The notes beneath the pieces were generated by a model that was not told the DNA's origin, did not search any database, and worked only from the letters and a program-made list of their open reading frames with translations. This document shows positions 35,735 to 44,006 of a stretch of DNA of 64,000 nt, in pieces; within the stretch, counting starts at the first letter, position 1, and every line of letters starts with the position of its first letter. This stretch comes from Sinorhizobium meliloti 4H41. GTDB lineage: Bacteria; Pseudomonadota; Alphaproteobacteria; Rhizobiales; Rhizobiaceae. A program made the position numbers and the translations under genes. The stretch spans positions 62,001 to 126,000 of the forward strand of contig NZ_AQWP01000015.1 in the NCBI RefSeq assembly GCF_000375585.1, read 5' to 3'.

Positions 35735-36721
35735 TCATGCTTGTTCGGCCAGGGAGGCGAGCGTGTAACGCACCGTCCGCTTGCCCAAGGGAATCTTGAA
35801 GTCGTTGCCGCCATACCCGGCGGCTCCCGCCAGGGCGGCCTCCGCGGCGTCCGTCAGCACATGGTCCGATAGTACCACACCCGCGAGCCTGCTCTCGGTT
35901 TCCAGGGCCCGCCAGGGTTTCGGCGCAACGCCGCCCAAGGCGACACGAGCGGTTCGCACCCGATTGCCGGAAACCTCGATGATCGCTGCAACGGAAACGA
36001 GGGCGAACGCGTAGGAGGCGCGGTCGCGCACCTTACGATACGCCTGCCGGCCCGCCGGTGGTGGCGGCAGTGTGATGCCGGTGATCATTTCGCCGTGGGC
36101 AAGCATGGTCTCCTGGTGCGGCGTCGTGCCAGGCAGCCGGTAGAGATCTCCGATCGGGATCGAACGCGTTTCACCTCCCGGTGAGACGGTTTCGACTGCA
36201 GCGTCGAGCACCGCCATGGCGACCGCCATGTCTGAGGGATGCACGGCAATGCACGCCTGGCTCGTTCCGATGACCGCATGCATCCGGTTGAAGCCCTCGA
36301 GTGCGGCGCAACCGGTGCCCGGTTCTCGTTTGTTGCAAGGCATGTTGCGGTCGTAAAAATAGGGGCATCGCGTACGCTGGAGAAGGTTGCCGGCTGTCGA
36401 AGCCTTGTTTCGTATCTGGGCGGAGGCGCCCGCCAGCAGCGCCTGAGACAGAACGGGGTAGCGTGCCCTGACGATCGGATCGGCGGCGAGATCGCTGTTG
36501 CGGACCTGAGCGCCGATATGCAATCCGCCCTTCTCGGTCGGCTCGATACGGTCGAGTTCCAAACGGCCGATGTCGACGAGATGATCCGGGCGCTCGATAC
36601 CCAGCTTCATCAGATCCAGGAGATTGGTGCCGCCGGCGATGAAACGTGGCGCCGGCCGACCCGCCACAGCCGCAACGGCTGTCTCCACTGTGTTGGCCCG
36701 CTGATAGGAGAAGGGCTGCAT
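35735..36721 (-). CDS. paoB: Periplasmic aldehyde oxidoreductase, FAD-binding subunit with extra 4Fe-4S site
   Basis: 328 residues. FAD-binding domain of the CO dehydrogenase flavoprotein type with [13 protein letters not shown] and SDLAADPIV. Four cysteines at 119, 129, 138 and 157 (within [21 protein letters not shown] and SQAC) match the [4Fe-4S] insertion that distinguishes PaoB-type subunits from ordinary xanthine dehydrogenase FAD subunits. Three bases separate it from paoA. It passes electrons between the 2Fe-2S subunit and the external acceptor. Confidence 0.93.
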   Translation of the reverse strand: MQPFSYQRANTVETAVAAVAGRPAPRFIAGGTNLLDLMKLGIERPDHLVDIGRLELDRIEPTEKGGLHIGAQVRNSDLAADPIVRARYPVLSQALLAGASAQIRNKASTAGNLLQRTRCPYFYDRNMPCNKREPGTGCAALEGFNRMHAVIGTSQACIAVHPSDMAVAMAVLDAAVETVSPGGETRSIPIGDLYRLPGTTPHQETMLAHGEMITGITLPPPPAGRQAYRKVRDRASYAFALVSVAAIIEVSGNRVRTARVALGGVAPKPWRALETESRLAGVVLSDHVLTDAAEAALAGAAGYGGNDFKIPLGKRTVRYTLASLAEQA

Positions 36722-36724
36722 GCT

Positions 36725-37381
36725 TCAAGACCTCTCTGCCGCATCGCGAATGGCGGCTACGATGTTGGGGTAAGCGGCGCAACGGCAGAGATTGCCGCTC
36801 ATGCGCTCGCGAATTTCGGCATCGGTGAGATTGTGGGAGGCGGCCGCAACATCGGCGGTTGCGTGGCTCGGCCAACCTTCGCTGGCCTCACGCAGCATTC
36901 CGACTGCGGAGCATATCTGTCCGGGTGTGCAATAGCCGCACTGAAAACCATCGTGTTCGATGAATGCCGCTTGCATCGGGTGAAGTTCGTCCTCACCTGC
37001 AAGCCCCTCGATCGTGGTGATCTCATCGCCCTCATGCATCGCGGCGAGCGTCAGACAGGCATTGATCCGGCGTCCGTTCACAAGAACGGTGCAGGCTCCG
37101 CATTGACCATGGTCGCAACCCTTTTTCGAACCGGTGAGACCGAGATGGTTGCGCAAGGTGTCGAGCAGCGTGGTCCGCGGATCCACTTCCACCGCGACGT
37201 CGGAATTGATGTTGAGCAGCACCGGCAGCGTGGACGCCGGGCCTGCTGACGGTGCGCCAGCAGCACCGGTTGCAGCGGCGCGCCCGACGGGCAGGCCGGC
37301 GATGAGGAGCAGGGTCGTGGCTGCACCGCCCTCGAGCACCGCCCTTCGCGTCGGTCCATTGTCCTTTTGCGTTTCGTCCAT
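36725..37381 (-). CDS. paoA: Periplasmic aldehyde oxidoreductase, 2Fe-2S subunit (Tat-exported)
   Basis: 218 residues. A Tat signal (TRRAVLEGG, then a hydrophobic stretch) exports the folded heterotrimer. The plant-type cluster ligands are Cys89, 94, 97 and 109; the second cluster uses Cys148, 151, 199 and 201 (CGYC and CRC), as in all xanthine oxidase-family iron-sulfur subunits. First gene of paoABC. The AraC gene on the same strand ends 126 bases upstream and may control the operon. Confidence 0.94.
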   Translation of the reverse strand: MDETQKDNGPTRRAVLEGGAATTLLLIAGLPVGRAAATGAAGAPSAGPASTLPVLLNINSDVAVEVDPRTTLLDTLRNHLGLTGSKKGCDHGQCGACTVLVNGRRINACLTLAAMHEGDEITTIEGLAGEDELHPMQAAFIEHDGFQCGYCTPGQICSAVGMLREASEGWPSHATADVAAASHNLTDAEIRERMSGNLCRCAAYPNIVAAIRDAAERS

Positions 37382-37507
37382 GAGTCATCTCCGGATTCGA
37401 CTGCGAGGTGGATTCCCGCCGCCTGGAACGCGCCGAGCGGCGCGCATCGACAGGAGACAACATGGCCTCCCGCGCCTGCCATTTCTTTCAGGAAATCGGC
37501 GGGGTTA

Positions 37508-38392
37508 TCAGGATTCCGGAATAACTTTCGACCGATAGGCGTGCGGGGTGACACCTCGCAGGCGCTTGAATGTCGTGGTGAAGTGGCTCTGGCTCGAGAA
37601 ACCGCAGCTCAACGCGATCGCGCGCAGCGTCGTGTCGGTCTCGCACAGGAGCACTTCCGAGCGCCGGATGCGTTCCTCGAGCACATAGGCGTAAGGCGCG
37701 AAGCCGGTCGTGACTTTGAAGCGACGCGCAAAAGAATCCGAGGCAACACCGGCGACATCGGCCAAATCGCCGAGGGAAATGTCGCCGTCCAAGTGTGCGT
37801 CTATATAGTCACGGACCCGTTTGACGACGCGGCTGCCGAGGGAGCCATGGCGGGGAACCGGTACGGGCTCATCAGCGAAGCCACGTATCCGCAAAGTGAC
37901 GAGTGCAATCAGATGTTCCATATAGGCCGAGTCGGGGATATGGCCGCTGGATATCTCGCTGCTCAACGATTGCAACAGCGCGCTGATCACATTGTCGCTC
38001 TTGTTTATCAGGACTGGCAAATCCTGCAGGTGATCGCTGGCGGGAGAGATTGACCGGGGTTTGATCCACAGGGCGGAATAGGTAAGGTCGACGTCGCGAT
38101 AGGCACCGAGGCGTTCCACCCCCGCGGGCACGAACGTTATCGCACCAGATCGGTCCCGCCCCTCATAAACCATCTTTCCATCGGATCGGATGGAGGTCTG
38201 CGATGTGGCGCCTTCCTCCGTCAGGACGAGTACGTGATGCGGCGCCGTCCAGCGAAGTTCGGCTTCCCGGCACGCCCACCGCCGACGATCGAAAACGACC
38301 GAGGAACCGGCCCAGCAAGCTGTCGTGGGCTGCGCCGGCTGCTCTCCGGCAGTCCGAATTCGCCCACTACCGAAAAGCGGCCTGAAAGACAT
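37508..38392 (-). CDS. AraC-family transcriptional regulator
   Basis: 294 residues from the ATG at 38392 (a longer reading starting at 38440 adds an unlikely Arg-rich tail). The C-terminal ~100 residues hold two helix-turn-helix motifs: ISLGDLADVAGVASDSFARRF and LRAIALSCGFSSQSHFTTTF followed by GVTPHAYR. The N-terminal domain is a cupin-like sensor of unknown ligand. Same strand and upstream of paoABC, so an aldehyde-responsive activator is plausible but unproven. Confidence 0.88.
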   Translation of the reverse strand: MSFRPLFGSGRIRTAGEQPAQPTTACWAGSSVVFDRRRWACREAELRWTAPHHVLVLTEEGATSQTSIRSDGKMVYEGRDRSGAITFVPAGVERLGAYRDVDLTYSALWIKPRSISPASDHLQDLPVLINKSDNVISALLQSLSSEISSGHIPDSAYMEHLIALVTLRIRGFADEPVPVPRHGSLGSRVVKRVRDYIDAHLDGDISLGDLADVAGVASDSFARRFKVTTGFAPYAYVLEERIRRSEVLLCETDTTLRAIALSCGFSSQSHFTTTFKRLRGVTPHAYRSKVIPES

Positions 38393-38690
38393 ATCTATCG
38401 TCCTGTGTTCCACCGAACCAAAACCGCGCCGGCGCCCCATGCGCCAGGGTCCTCACCTTCTCGCCCGCACGAACTCTCCAGCATCCACGCCGGTTGCGCT
38501 ACCAAACCATGTTCAAAGTGTCGTGTAGTGGCTCCCACCAGCCAGGACCAACGGGAACTGCCGGGACATTCCTCGCTTGGTGCGCCCGTTTGCATCTGGC
38601 TGTCGCAACGTCTTTCGGTGAGATGCGTTATCTTTTGACAAGTCTGTCCGACTGGACCCGAACTGCCCGCAAACGAGCGAAGAAAACGCG
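38393..38690. other. Intergenic region between divergent AraC and AI-2E permease genes
   Basis: 298 bases without a convincing gene; the open frames are short and lack ribosome-binding sites. The only recognisable element is the EcfG-like promoter at 38554-38578. The AraC promoter must lie in the left part but is not obvious. Confidence 0.6.
38554..38578 (+). promoter_or_regulatory. EcfG/RpoE2-like promoter of the AI-2E-family permease gene
   Basis: GGAAC (38554-38558), 16 bases, GCTT (38575-38578). About 112 bases upstream of the start codon. Confidence 0.55.
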
Positions 38691-39770
38691 ATGGCGAAGA
38701 GTGTTTCCGTAGCTGAGGAAAAGGATGCTCCAGAACGCCTACTGACGCCGCGGCGGTCGCGGACATTGGCAATCCTTGTCGCGCTCGCCGTGGGATTGGT
38801 CGTCTGCTACTTCCTCGCCGTGCCCTTCCTGCCCGCTCTGACATGGGCGCTCGTGCTCACTGTGATGTTCCAGCCGCTGCATCGTCGGATCGAAAAACGT
38901 TTCCGCTACCCGGAAGCCGCCGCCGCGGCGACCGTGGCGATCGCCGTCTTCGTCGTCGCGGTTCCGCTCACCTTCATGGCGGAACGGCTGGTGAACGAGG
39001 CTGCCAAGGGGGCACAGATCGTCGAGGAAGCGGTGAGGTCGGGTACCTGGAGCGATGCGCTCGCCAACCATCCACGCCTTGCGCCGATCGTCGTCTGGAT
39101 CGAAACGCAGCTCGATCTGGCCGGGATCGCAGGCAGCGCGACCACTTGGCTTACCAACTTCAGCGCCTCATTCGTGCGTGGGTCCGTTGCCCAGATCGTC
39201 GACGCGATCCTGACATTCTATTTTCTGTTCTATTTCCTGCGTGACGGCCAGCAGGCACTGGGCGCGCTGAAGGAATATTCCCCTCTCAGCTCGCAGGAGA
39301 TGAACCGGCTGTTCACGCGGGTAAACGAAACGGTGCAGGCCGTCGTCTTCGGCACGGTGGCCGTTGCTGCCGTACAGGGCGCGATGGGCGGCCTGATGTT
39401 CTGGTTGCTCGGTCTGCCCGCGCCCGTAGTCTGGGGCCTCGCCATGGGCTTGCTCGCCGTCGTGCCGGTGCTCGGCGCCTTCATCGTCTGGCTTCCGGCC
39501 GCGCTGTCGCTGGCCCTGGGCGGCGAGTGGGGAAAGGCGCTTATACTCGTCGCCTGGGGCGCCGGAGTGGTCGCGACCATCGACAATCTCCTCTACCCCA
39601 TTTTCGTGGGAGATCGCCTGAAGCTCCACACGCTGACGGCCTTCATGAGCATGATCGGAGGCATAATCGTATTCGGGTCAGCTGGGCTGGTGATCGGCCC
39701 GGTAGCCTTCACGGTAACGCTGCTGCTCCTGGATATCTGGCGCCGGCACAATTCGAACCCCGAGGTTTGA
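38691..39770 (+). CDS. AI-2E-family (PerM-like) transporter
   Basis: 359 residues with about eight membrane helices: two near the N terminus, a soluble middle, and a C-terminal bundle. Family motifs GLPAPVVWGLAMGLLAVVPVLGAFIVWLPAAL and NLLYPIFVGDRLKLHTLTAFMSMIGG are well conserved. Members export autoinducer-2 or act as Na+/H+ antiporters; the role here cannot be decided. A charged cytoplasmic tail precedes the first helix. Probably stress-induced through the EcfG-like promoter upstream. Confidence 0.9.
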   Translation: MAKSVSVAEEKDAPERLLTPRRSRTLAILVALAVGLVVCYFLAVPFLPALTWALVLTVMFQPLHRRIEKRFRYPEAAAAATVAIAVFVVAVPLTFMAERLVNEAAKGAQIVEEAVRSGTWSDALANHPRLAPIVVWIETQLDLAGIAGSATTWLTNFSASFVRGSVAQIVDAILTFYFLFYFLRDGQQALGALKEYSPLSSQEMNRLFTRVNETVQAVVFGTVAVAAVQGAMGGLMFWLLGLPAPVVWGLAMGLLAVVPVLGAFIVWLPAALSLALGGEWGKALILVAWGAGVVATIDNLLYPIFVGDRLKLHTLTAFMSMIGGIIVFGSAGLVIGPVAFTVTLLLLDIWRRHNSNPEV

Positions 39771-39793
39771 GGCGCCGCCGGACAGGATCCAAA

Positions 39794-39851
39794 CCCCACG
39801 GCACACGACCGTGGGACGACGATAATGGCCCGCCTGAAGAATCAGGCGGGC
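39794..39851. terminator. Bidirectional terminator region: two hairpins between convergent genes
   Basis: First hairpin CCCACGG / CCGTGGG (39795-39815) and second, stronger hairpin with a 10-bp perfect stem GCCCGCCTGA / TCAGGCGGGC and 4-base loop (39828-39851). They lie between the AI-2E gene and the convergent DUF1236 gene; no long T-tract is present. Confidence 0.65.
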
Positions 39852-39870
39852 AGCTTCATCAGGCAAGCTG

Positions 39871-40668
39871 TCAGGCGAGGATCACCACGATTTCCAGCGA
39901 CGAGGGTTCGACGATGACGATCCGACCGTCGGCGAGGATGAAGAACAGATAACCTTCATATCTCGGCACGATCTTCACGATGCGGGTCGGAAGCGGCTTC
40001 AGCTTGACCTTGACGGTTTCCGGTACTGCCACTCCGACGGATACATCGAAGTCGACGTCGATCGGCTCGACGTTCTCTTCCTTGATGATCTGCGTAATTT
40101 CGGTTTTCTGCTCTACCGTTACGTCGACATCTCCAGAAGAGCCGGAGGTCTGACCCTGCTCGGTCGACTGGGACTGGCCTTGAGCGGGCTCCTCGGTTTC
40201 GCCCTGCGCGGGCTGCTGTTCGGAGTCCTGCTGCTCGGTCTGCGTGTCGGTCCCCGTCTCCCCGCTTTGCGAGCCGCCTTGATCCTGCTGCGTGCCTGTT
40301 TCGCCCTGCTGGTCCTGCTGCTGGTCAGGCTGCTTCTGTTGATCTTGCTGATCCTGCTGCTGGCCCTGGTCGGCCGGTTGCTGCTGATCGGCCGGCTGCT
40401 GCTGCTGATCGGCGGGCTGTTGCTGATCGGCGGGCTGTTGCTGATCTGCCGGCTGTTGCTGATCCTGGCCCGTCTGCCCGTCCTGCTGTGTCGCACCCCC
40501 TTGAGCATCAGGCTGCTGATCCTGTTGCGCGCCGCCCTGCGGACATTCCGTCCCGGCTGGGCAATCGGTGGACTGCCCCTGTGCCGGCTGTTCCGTCTGT
40601 GCAAAGACCGGGGTGGACGCAACCCCGAGGCTCAAAGCGAGCGCACTCTTGATAAGGATACCCTTCAT
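39871..40668 (-). CDS. Secreted Gln-rich DUF1236 protein
   Basis: 265 residues from the ATG at 40668 (GGAGAAC upstream). Sec signal peptide cleaved at about VFA-QT (residue 24). Residues 25-180 are low-complexity, dominated by Gln, Asp, Pro, Ala and Gly with repeats of QQPAD (70-100). The C-terminal domain (about 181-265) contains PTRIVKIVPRYEGYLFFILADGRIVIVEP, the DUF1236 pattern found in rhizobial envelope proteins. Function unknown. The EcfG-like promoter at 40705-40729 suggests desiccation or osmotic stress induction. Confidence 0.85.
   Translation of the reverse strand: MKGILIKSALALSLGVASTPVFAQTEQPAQGQSTDCPAGTECPQGGAQQDQQPDAQGGATQQDGQTGQDQQQPADQQQPADQQQPADQQQQPADQQQPADQGQQQDQQDQQKQPDQQQDQQGETGTQQDQGGSQSGETGTDTQTEQQDSEQQPAQGETEEPAQGQSQSTEQGQTSGSSGDVDVTVEQKTEITQIIKEENVEPIDVDFDVSVGVAVPETVKVKLKPLPTRIVKIVPRYEGYLFFILADGRIVIVEPSSLEIVVILA
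40306..40461 (-). repeat. Coding tandem repeat (QQPAD units) in the DUF1236 gene
   Basis: Residues ~70-121 are built from 6-8-residue units of the type DQQQPA, then DQQ-rich variants. The DNA shows matching short direct repeats (CGGCTGTTGCTGATC on the plus strand) that make the region prone to slippage and length variation between strains. Confidence 0.75.
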
Positions 40669-40704
40669 CGGATGTTCTCCATTCGAACGTCCCTTCGAGT
40701 AGCC

Positions 40705-40729
40705 AACCGCGGATTGACAGGATTGTTCC
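40705..40729 (-). promoter_or_regulatory. EcfG/RpoE2-like promoter of the DUF1236 gene
   Basis: Minus strand GGAAC (40729-40725), 16 bases, GGTT (40708-40705), 37 bases upstream of the start codon. Confidence 0.7.
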
Positions 40730-40821
40730 CTGGCAACCCGCCTGTGCGTAGAAGTGGGATGACGAAGGGGTGTGCGCACTTCCCGACGGAAAGACGCTAC
40801 ACACTTTGCCTTGAAAGCACT

Positions 40822-41181
40822 CTAAGCCTGGATACCGCCCGCCCCGGCCCCACCGGATCGGACCGGTCCTTCGAACAGTCCCAAATCGTCGCGGCTGAAC
40901 GCAGCAAGCGTCCATTCCACAGGATCGGCTGCGTCTCGCGGGTGATAAACCAGCCTGTCCGGACTTTCGATCCGGCGCATCGCCTCATGGTCGATCACCC
41001 CGGATCTTGCTGCCTCAGCCGCCCGTTCACGGTCACCTTCGAACGCGTCGTCGACGAGTTCGTGCGTGAGCATTATCCCTTTGCGGGGGAGACCAAGGCC
41101 ACGCTCGCGGGTCAACATGACCACGGCGACGCCGAGCTCTTCGGCCACTTCCTGCTCGACGATTACTTCGAACACTGACAT
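40822..41181 (-). CDS. Hypothetical cytoplasmic protein
   Basis: 119 residues from the ATG at 41181, which is preceded by GGAGGGTCCA. The protein starts MSVFEVIVEQEVAEELGVAV and is mostly alpha/beta with no membrane segment or recognised domain; the C-terminal part ends in a Gly/Ala-rich tail. It lies 53 bases downstream of the BON gene on the same strand, so it is probably co-transcribed under the same stress promoter. Function not predictable. Confidence 0.65.
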   Translation of the reverse strand: MSVFEVIVEQEVAEELGVAVVMLTRERGLGLPRKGIMLTHELVDDAFEGDRERAAEAARSGVIDHEAMRRIESPDRLVYHPRDAADPVEWTLAAFSRDDLGLFEGPVRSGGAGAGGIQA

Positions 41182-41234
41182 TGGACCCTCCATCGATGTC
41201 CGGCGGCGGCGCCGCAACCGCAAAGGCGTCGTCG

Positions 41235-41732
41235 CTACCCGTCGTCAGGCATGTGGGAATCGACGCCAAGGGTTTGAAGATTGTTGCGAACCTCCAGGAC
41301 CCCGGGCACGGCCTCCACCGCTGCCACGAGCCGGCGCGCCATCGCCAAGGTTTCGACAGCACCCTCCAGGGTTACGATGCCTTTGTCGGCGCGCACGTCG
41401 ATACTGTTGGGCTCGGCTTCACCGCTTTGGCTAAGCAGATCCGTGATCACCGCTTCCAGTTCGTCGCTGTCGATGCGGTCAGGCGGCAGAGGACGACCAT
41501 TGTCCGCGGAATTTTCCTCAAGACCATCAGCGCCGGCCTCATCCACGATGAAGCCCTTCCCGCGGTCCTCATCGAAATTCGCGCCGGTAGCGCCATAGCT
41601 TCTGTTTTCGGGGCTGCTCGATGTACTGCCGCTGCCATCCGCGTAGGGCCATCCTTCGCGAAGATCGCGCTCCTCATAGTCGCGATAGTCCTCGTCGCGC
41701 GAGAGCGCCTTATCCTTACGGGGCACTTTCAT
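41235..41732 (-). CDS. BON-domain protein
   Basis: 165 residues. An acidic/polar N-terminal half (about 1-90) is probably disordered; the C-terminal 70 residues form a BON domain, with SIDVRADKGIVTLEGAVETLAMARRLVAAVEAVPGVLEVRNNL. No signal peptide is present, so unlike OsmY it seems cytoplasmic. BON proteins are typical stress or envelope-associated products. Behind an EcfG-like promoter at 41833-41857. Confidence 0.85.
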   Translation of the reverse strand: MKVPRKDKALSRDEDYRDYEERDLREGWPYADGSGSTSSSPENRSYGATGANFDEDRGKGFIVDEAGADGLEENSADNGRPLPPDRIDSDELEAVITDLLSQSGEAEPNSIDVRADKGIVTLEGAVETLAMARRLVAAVEAVPGVLEVRNNLQTLGVDSHMPDDG

Positions 41733-42041
41733 TGCGATCTCCTTTCATTTTGCAGAGGTCAAACAAAACCGGCAGGCTTTTGTTCAATCCGGCTTGCGGT
41801 GACATGACCCATTGGCGGGTGCGATCACTGGTAACCAACCCCGGTTCTCGTTGTTCCGCTCCGGGTCAGACGCCACGACAGACCGACCGTGATGGCACGG
41901 TCGACGAGCCGAGGCCTGAACAGAATTAGGAAGGAGAGCTGAACTCGATCTGATTGGCTACGCGCAGGCGCCGTTGCAGGGCCGTCGGGGACACGCAGCC
42001 TCAGGCTCCCGTGCCATTCCCCAGCTGCACCGAAGCCTTCT
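41733..42041. other. Intergenic region between BON and DUF2934 genes
   Basis: 309 bases. It contains the BON promoter described separately and, near 41970-42041, the 3' end context of the DUF2934 gene. The remaining bases show no credible gene, RNA or strong hairpin. Confidence 0.6.
41833..41857 (-). promoter_or_regulatory. EcfG/RpoE2-like promoter of the BON gene
   Basis: Minus strand GGAAC (41857-41853), 16 bases, GGTT (41836-41833), 101 bases upstream of the BON start. Confidence 0.7.
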
Positions 42042-42329
42042 TTATGGTTTCTTCGCCGTGCCCCGCCGCGGGCCGGCGCCGCTGGGCGGAGCCTTGACCT
42101 TATCGGGCCCTTTTCTTCCAATGCTCGCGACGCCCCCGGCCGGTCCACCGACGGGCTGCATTCCACCGGGCTGCAGGTCCGAGGCAACACCCGAATGACC
42201 CTCCGCGTCGATTTCCCGAGCGGCTTCGTGCCAGTACCGCTCATGGTCTCCGTCACGTCTTCCGTCATTTTCCCACAGCTCATAGGCCCGTGCGCGGATG
42301 CGCTTGTCCCGTTCATTGTCGGTGGTCAT
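42042..42329 (-). CDS. DUF2934-domain small protein
   Basis: 95 residues from the ATG at 42329. The N-terminal 45 residues match DUF2934: DKRIRARAYELWENDGR then HERYWHEAAREID. The rest is a Gly/Pro/Lys-rich tail ending in RRGTAKKP. DUF2934 proteins are common in alphaproteobacteria and often found with stress genes; biochemical role unknown. Longer readings of the frame extend to 42482 but have no supporting ribosome-binding site. Confidence 0.82.
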   Translation of the reverse strand: MTTDNERDKRIRARAYELWENDGRRDGDHERYWHEAAREIDAEGHSGVASDLQPGGMQPVGGPAGGVASIGRKGPDKVKAPPSGAGPRRGTAKKP

Positions 42330-42490
42330 TGGCTGAGCCTCCTGAGCGAAATGCAGGTTAGTGCCGATCCACCGGCTTCGCACTCCCGTCGCGAGCATAG
42401 GCGCGTACCTCCGGCGGCGGAAGCCAAGATCGACCATCCGTGGTTTGTCGGCAAATATATTCGCCTTCATCAAGGGGAACAATCGATGGG

Positions 42491-42528
42491 CGTCGATTGA
42501 GACCCGTCGAGGCGGGTCTCGATCGACG
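42491..42528 (-). terminator. Strong hairpin downstream of the CsbD-like gene
   Basis: About 16-bp stem with one wobble pair, CGTCGAT-T-GAGACCCG / CGGGTCTC-G-ATCGACG, loop of 6 bases. It starts 8 bases after the CsbD stop on the minus strand. No T-tract, so termination or 3'-end protection. Confidence 0.65.
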
Positions 42529-42536
42529 TTTGCTGA

Positions 42537-42746
42537 TCACCAATTCCACGTCTGGCGGCCGTACCAATCGTCTATGTCGCGCCTTACACGGTCCTTCTCG
42601 ATTCCGTAACGCTCCTGGATCTTTCCTTCGAGCTGCTCGCGGCTGCCGGAGATCTGGTCCAGGTCGTCGTCGGTGAGCTTGCCCCACTGCTCCTTGACCT
42701 TGCCTTTGACCTGCTTCCAGTTACCTTCCACACGATTCCAGTCCAT
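42537..42746 (-). CDS. CsbD-family stress protein
   Basis: 69 residues from the ATG at 42746 (AGGAGG upstream as CCAGGAGGATTACTC). MDWNRVEGNWKQVKGKVKEQWGKLTDDDLDQI is the textbook CsbD N terminus; the C-terminal part contains REQLEGKIQERYGIEKDRVRRDID. CsbD proteins belong to general-stress regulons in many bacteria, mechanism unknown. A degenerate EcfG-type promoter (TGAAC in place of GGAAC) lies at 42782-42806. Confidence 0.92.
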   Translation of the reverse strand: MDWNRVEGNWKQVKGKVKEQWGKLTDDDLDQISGSREQLEGKIQERYGIEKDRVRRDIDDWYGRQTWNW

Positions 42747-42781
42747 GAGTAATCCTCCTGGTTCAATTGTATCGAAGATGG

Positions 42782-42806
42782 AACTCATGAGAACGCATTT
42801 GGTTCA
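42782..42806 (-). promoter_or_regulatory. Degenerate EcfG-like promoter before the CsbD gene
   Basis: Minus strand TGAAC, 16 bases, AGTT. One mismatch in each element; spacing and distance to the start (36 bases) fit. Confidence 0.35.
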
Positions 42807-42960
42807 TCGAGCCGGCGGCGATCGTGCTTTCCGGGAGACCGGCCGTCGGCCGTGACGTTACAGACACAAAGTTGTGTTACCCAGGGAACTCGACCTTGCG
42901 AGGCTTCTCTGCTTCTATCATGCGAGGACTGTTTCCAATCTATCCAAAGCGGGGCGGACG

Positions 42961-43131
42961 ATGGTTTACGATCGGGATAAGAAGCGCATGCGTCGCCGTC
43001 ACGTGCTCCGGTTTTTCGCAGCACTGGCTCTGCCCGCCTTCCTGCTCGGCTCTGCCATCGCGGCGGTGGAATGGGCTGCGCCCGATCCGCCCGCGCGTGC
43101 CGACGCCCAAAAGGCGGCAGCCCGGCAGTAA
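42961..43131 (+). CDS. Small single-pass membrane protein
   Basis: 56 residues from the ATG at 42961. A basic N terminus (DRDKKRMRRRH) is followed by one hydrophobic helix (about 15-36) and a short Ala/Pro-rich tail. No family recognised. It could be a signal-anchored small protein of the stress block. A weak GGGGCGGA precedes the start. Evidence is limited to composition and the membrane helix. Confidence 0.4.
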   Translation: MVYDRDKKRMRRRHVLRFFAALALPAFLLGSAIAAVEWAAPDPPARADAQKAAARQ

Positions 43132-43142
43132 AGGCGCAGGAG

Positions 43143-43167
43143 GGAACATCTACCCGCCTCGTGTGTT
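43143..43167 (+). promoter_or_regulatory. EcfG/RpoE2-like promoter of the SIR2 gene
   Basis: GGAAC (43143-43147), 16 bases, TGTT (43164-43167). Start codon 23 bases downstream with AGGAGCG between, so the predicted 5' leader is very short. Confidence 0.6.
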
Positions 43168-43190
43168 GAGCGCTCCGAACAGGAGCGAAC

Positions 43191-43994
43191 ATGAAGAAGC
43201 ACATCAAGGCGATCGCTTCAGCGCTGAAGGACCGGCACGCGGTCCTGTTTGTGGGGGCGGGCGTGTCGATGAGCGTCGGATTGCCGTCCTGGAAAACGCT
43301 GGTCGATCATATTCTGTGCGAGCTGCGCCTGGACAATTCCGTCATGCACGCTCCCGACATCTCCTATCAGACGATCGCCGAATGCTATCGCCTTGAATAC
43401 GGAAACATTACCTCGCTGTGCGAATGGATGCGGCAAAATTGGCGCGTCTCGCGGGAGCGCATCGAACGCTCGGAGCTGCATCGGTTGATCGTCGAGCTCG
43501 ACTTTCCGGTGATCTACACGACCAACTACGACAGCAATCTGGAGATCGCCTACGACGTCCACGGGAAATGCTATGCTAAGATCAGCCACGTGCGCGACAT
43601 CGCCTCCGCGCCCGCGGGAGTTACGCGGATCATCAAGTATCATGGCGACTTCGACGATGAAGACACGCTCATCTTGACCGAAACCGACTATTTCAACCGG
43701 CTGTCCTTCGATTCTCCGCTGGACGTCCGCTTTCGCAGCGATGCACTTGAGGCGACCGTGCTGTTCATCGGCTACAGCATGTCGGACCCGAACATCCGCC
43801 TGCTTCTCCACCGCATCTGGAGCACCTGGCGGAGATCCGGACACGAAAAGGACCGGCCGCCTTCCTACGTTTTCATGTACCGGCCGAATCCCGTGCAGGA
43901 AGCGGTGCTCAGAAACTGGGGCGTAACCGTTATCGCCGGCGAGGGCGCCGATCCGCAGCAGGCTCTTCTGGCTTTCATCCAAGGCCTTCGCGCC
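43191..43994 (+). CDS. Stand-alone SIR2-like (sirtuin-fold) protein
   Basis: Open to the stop at 44009 (272 residues in full; the last residues are RAELGA). SIR2_2-type domain with every key motif: GAGVS (22-26), TTNYD (110-114), catalytic-type His151 in KYHGDF, and GYSMSDPNI (194-202). This NAD-binding family includes NADase effectors of anti-phage systems (for example ThsA, DSR) rather than classical deacetylases. No fused sensor or partner gene is next to it, and an EcfG-like promoter precedes it. Role: defence, stress NADase or housekeeping, undecided. Confidence 0.88.
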
Positions 43995-44006
43995 GAACTC
44001 GGCGCC

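Noticed and set aside
40180..40760. Leu-rich membrane-protein-like frame on the plus strand
   Set aside because: It is the complement of the Gln-rich DUF1236 repeat; CTG runs create an artificial hydrophobic reading.
42889..42909. EcfG-like promoter for the small membrane protein at 42961
   Set aside because: GGAAC is present but no TT at 18-19 bases.
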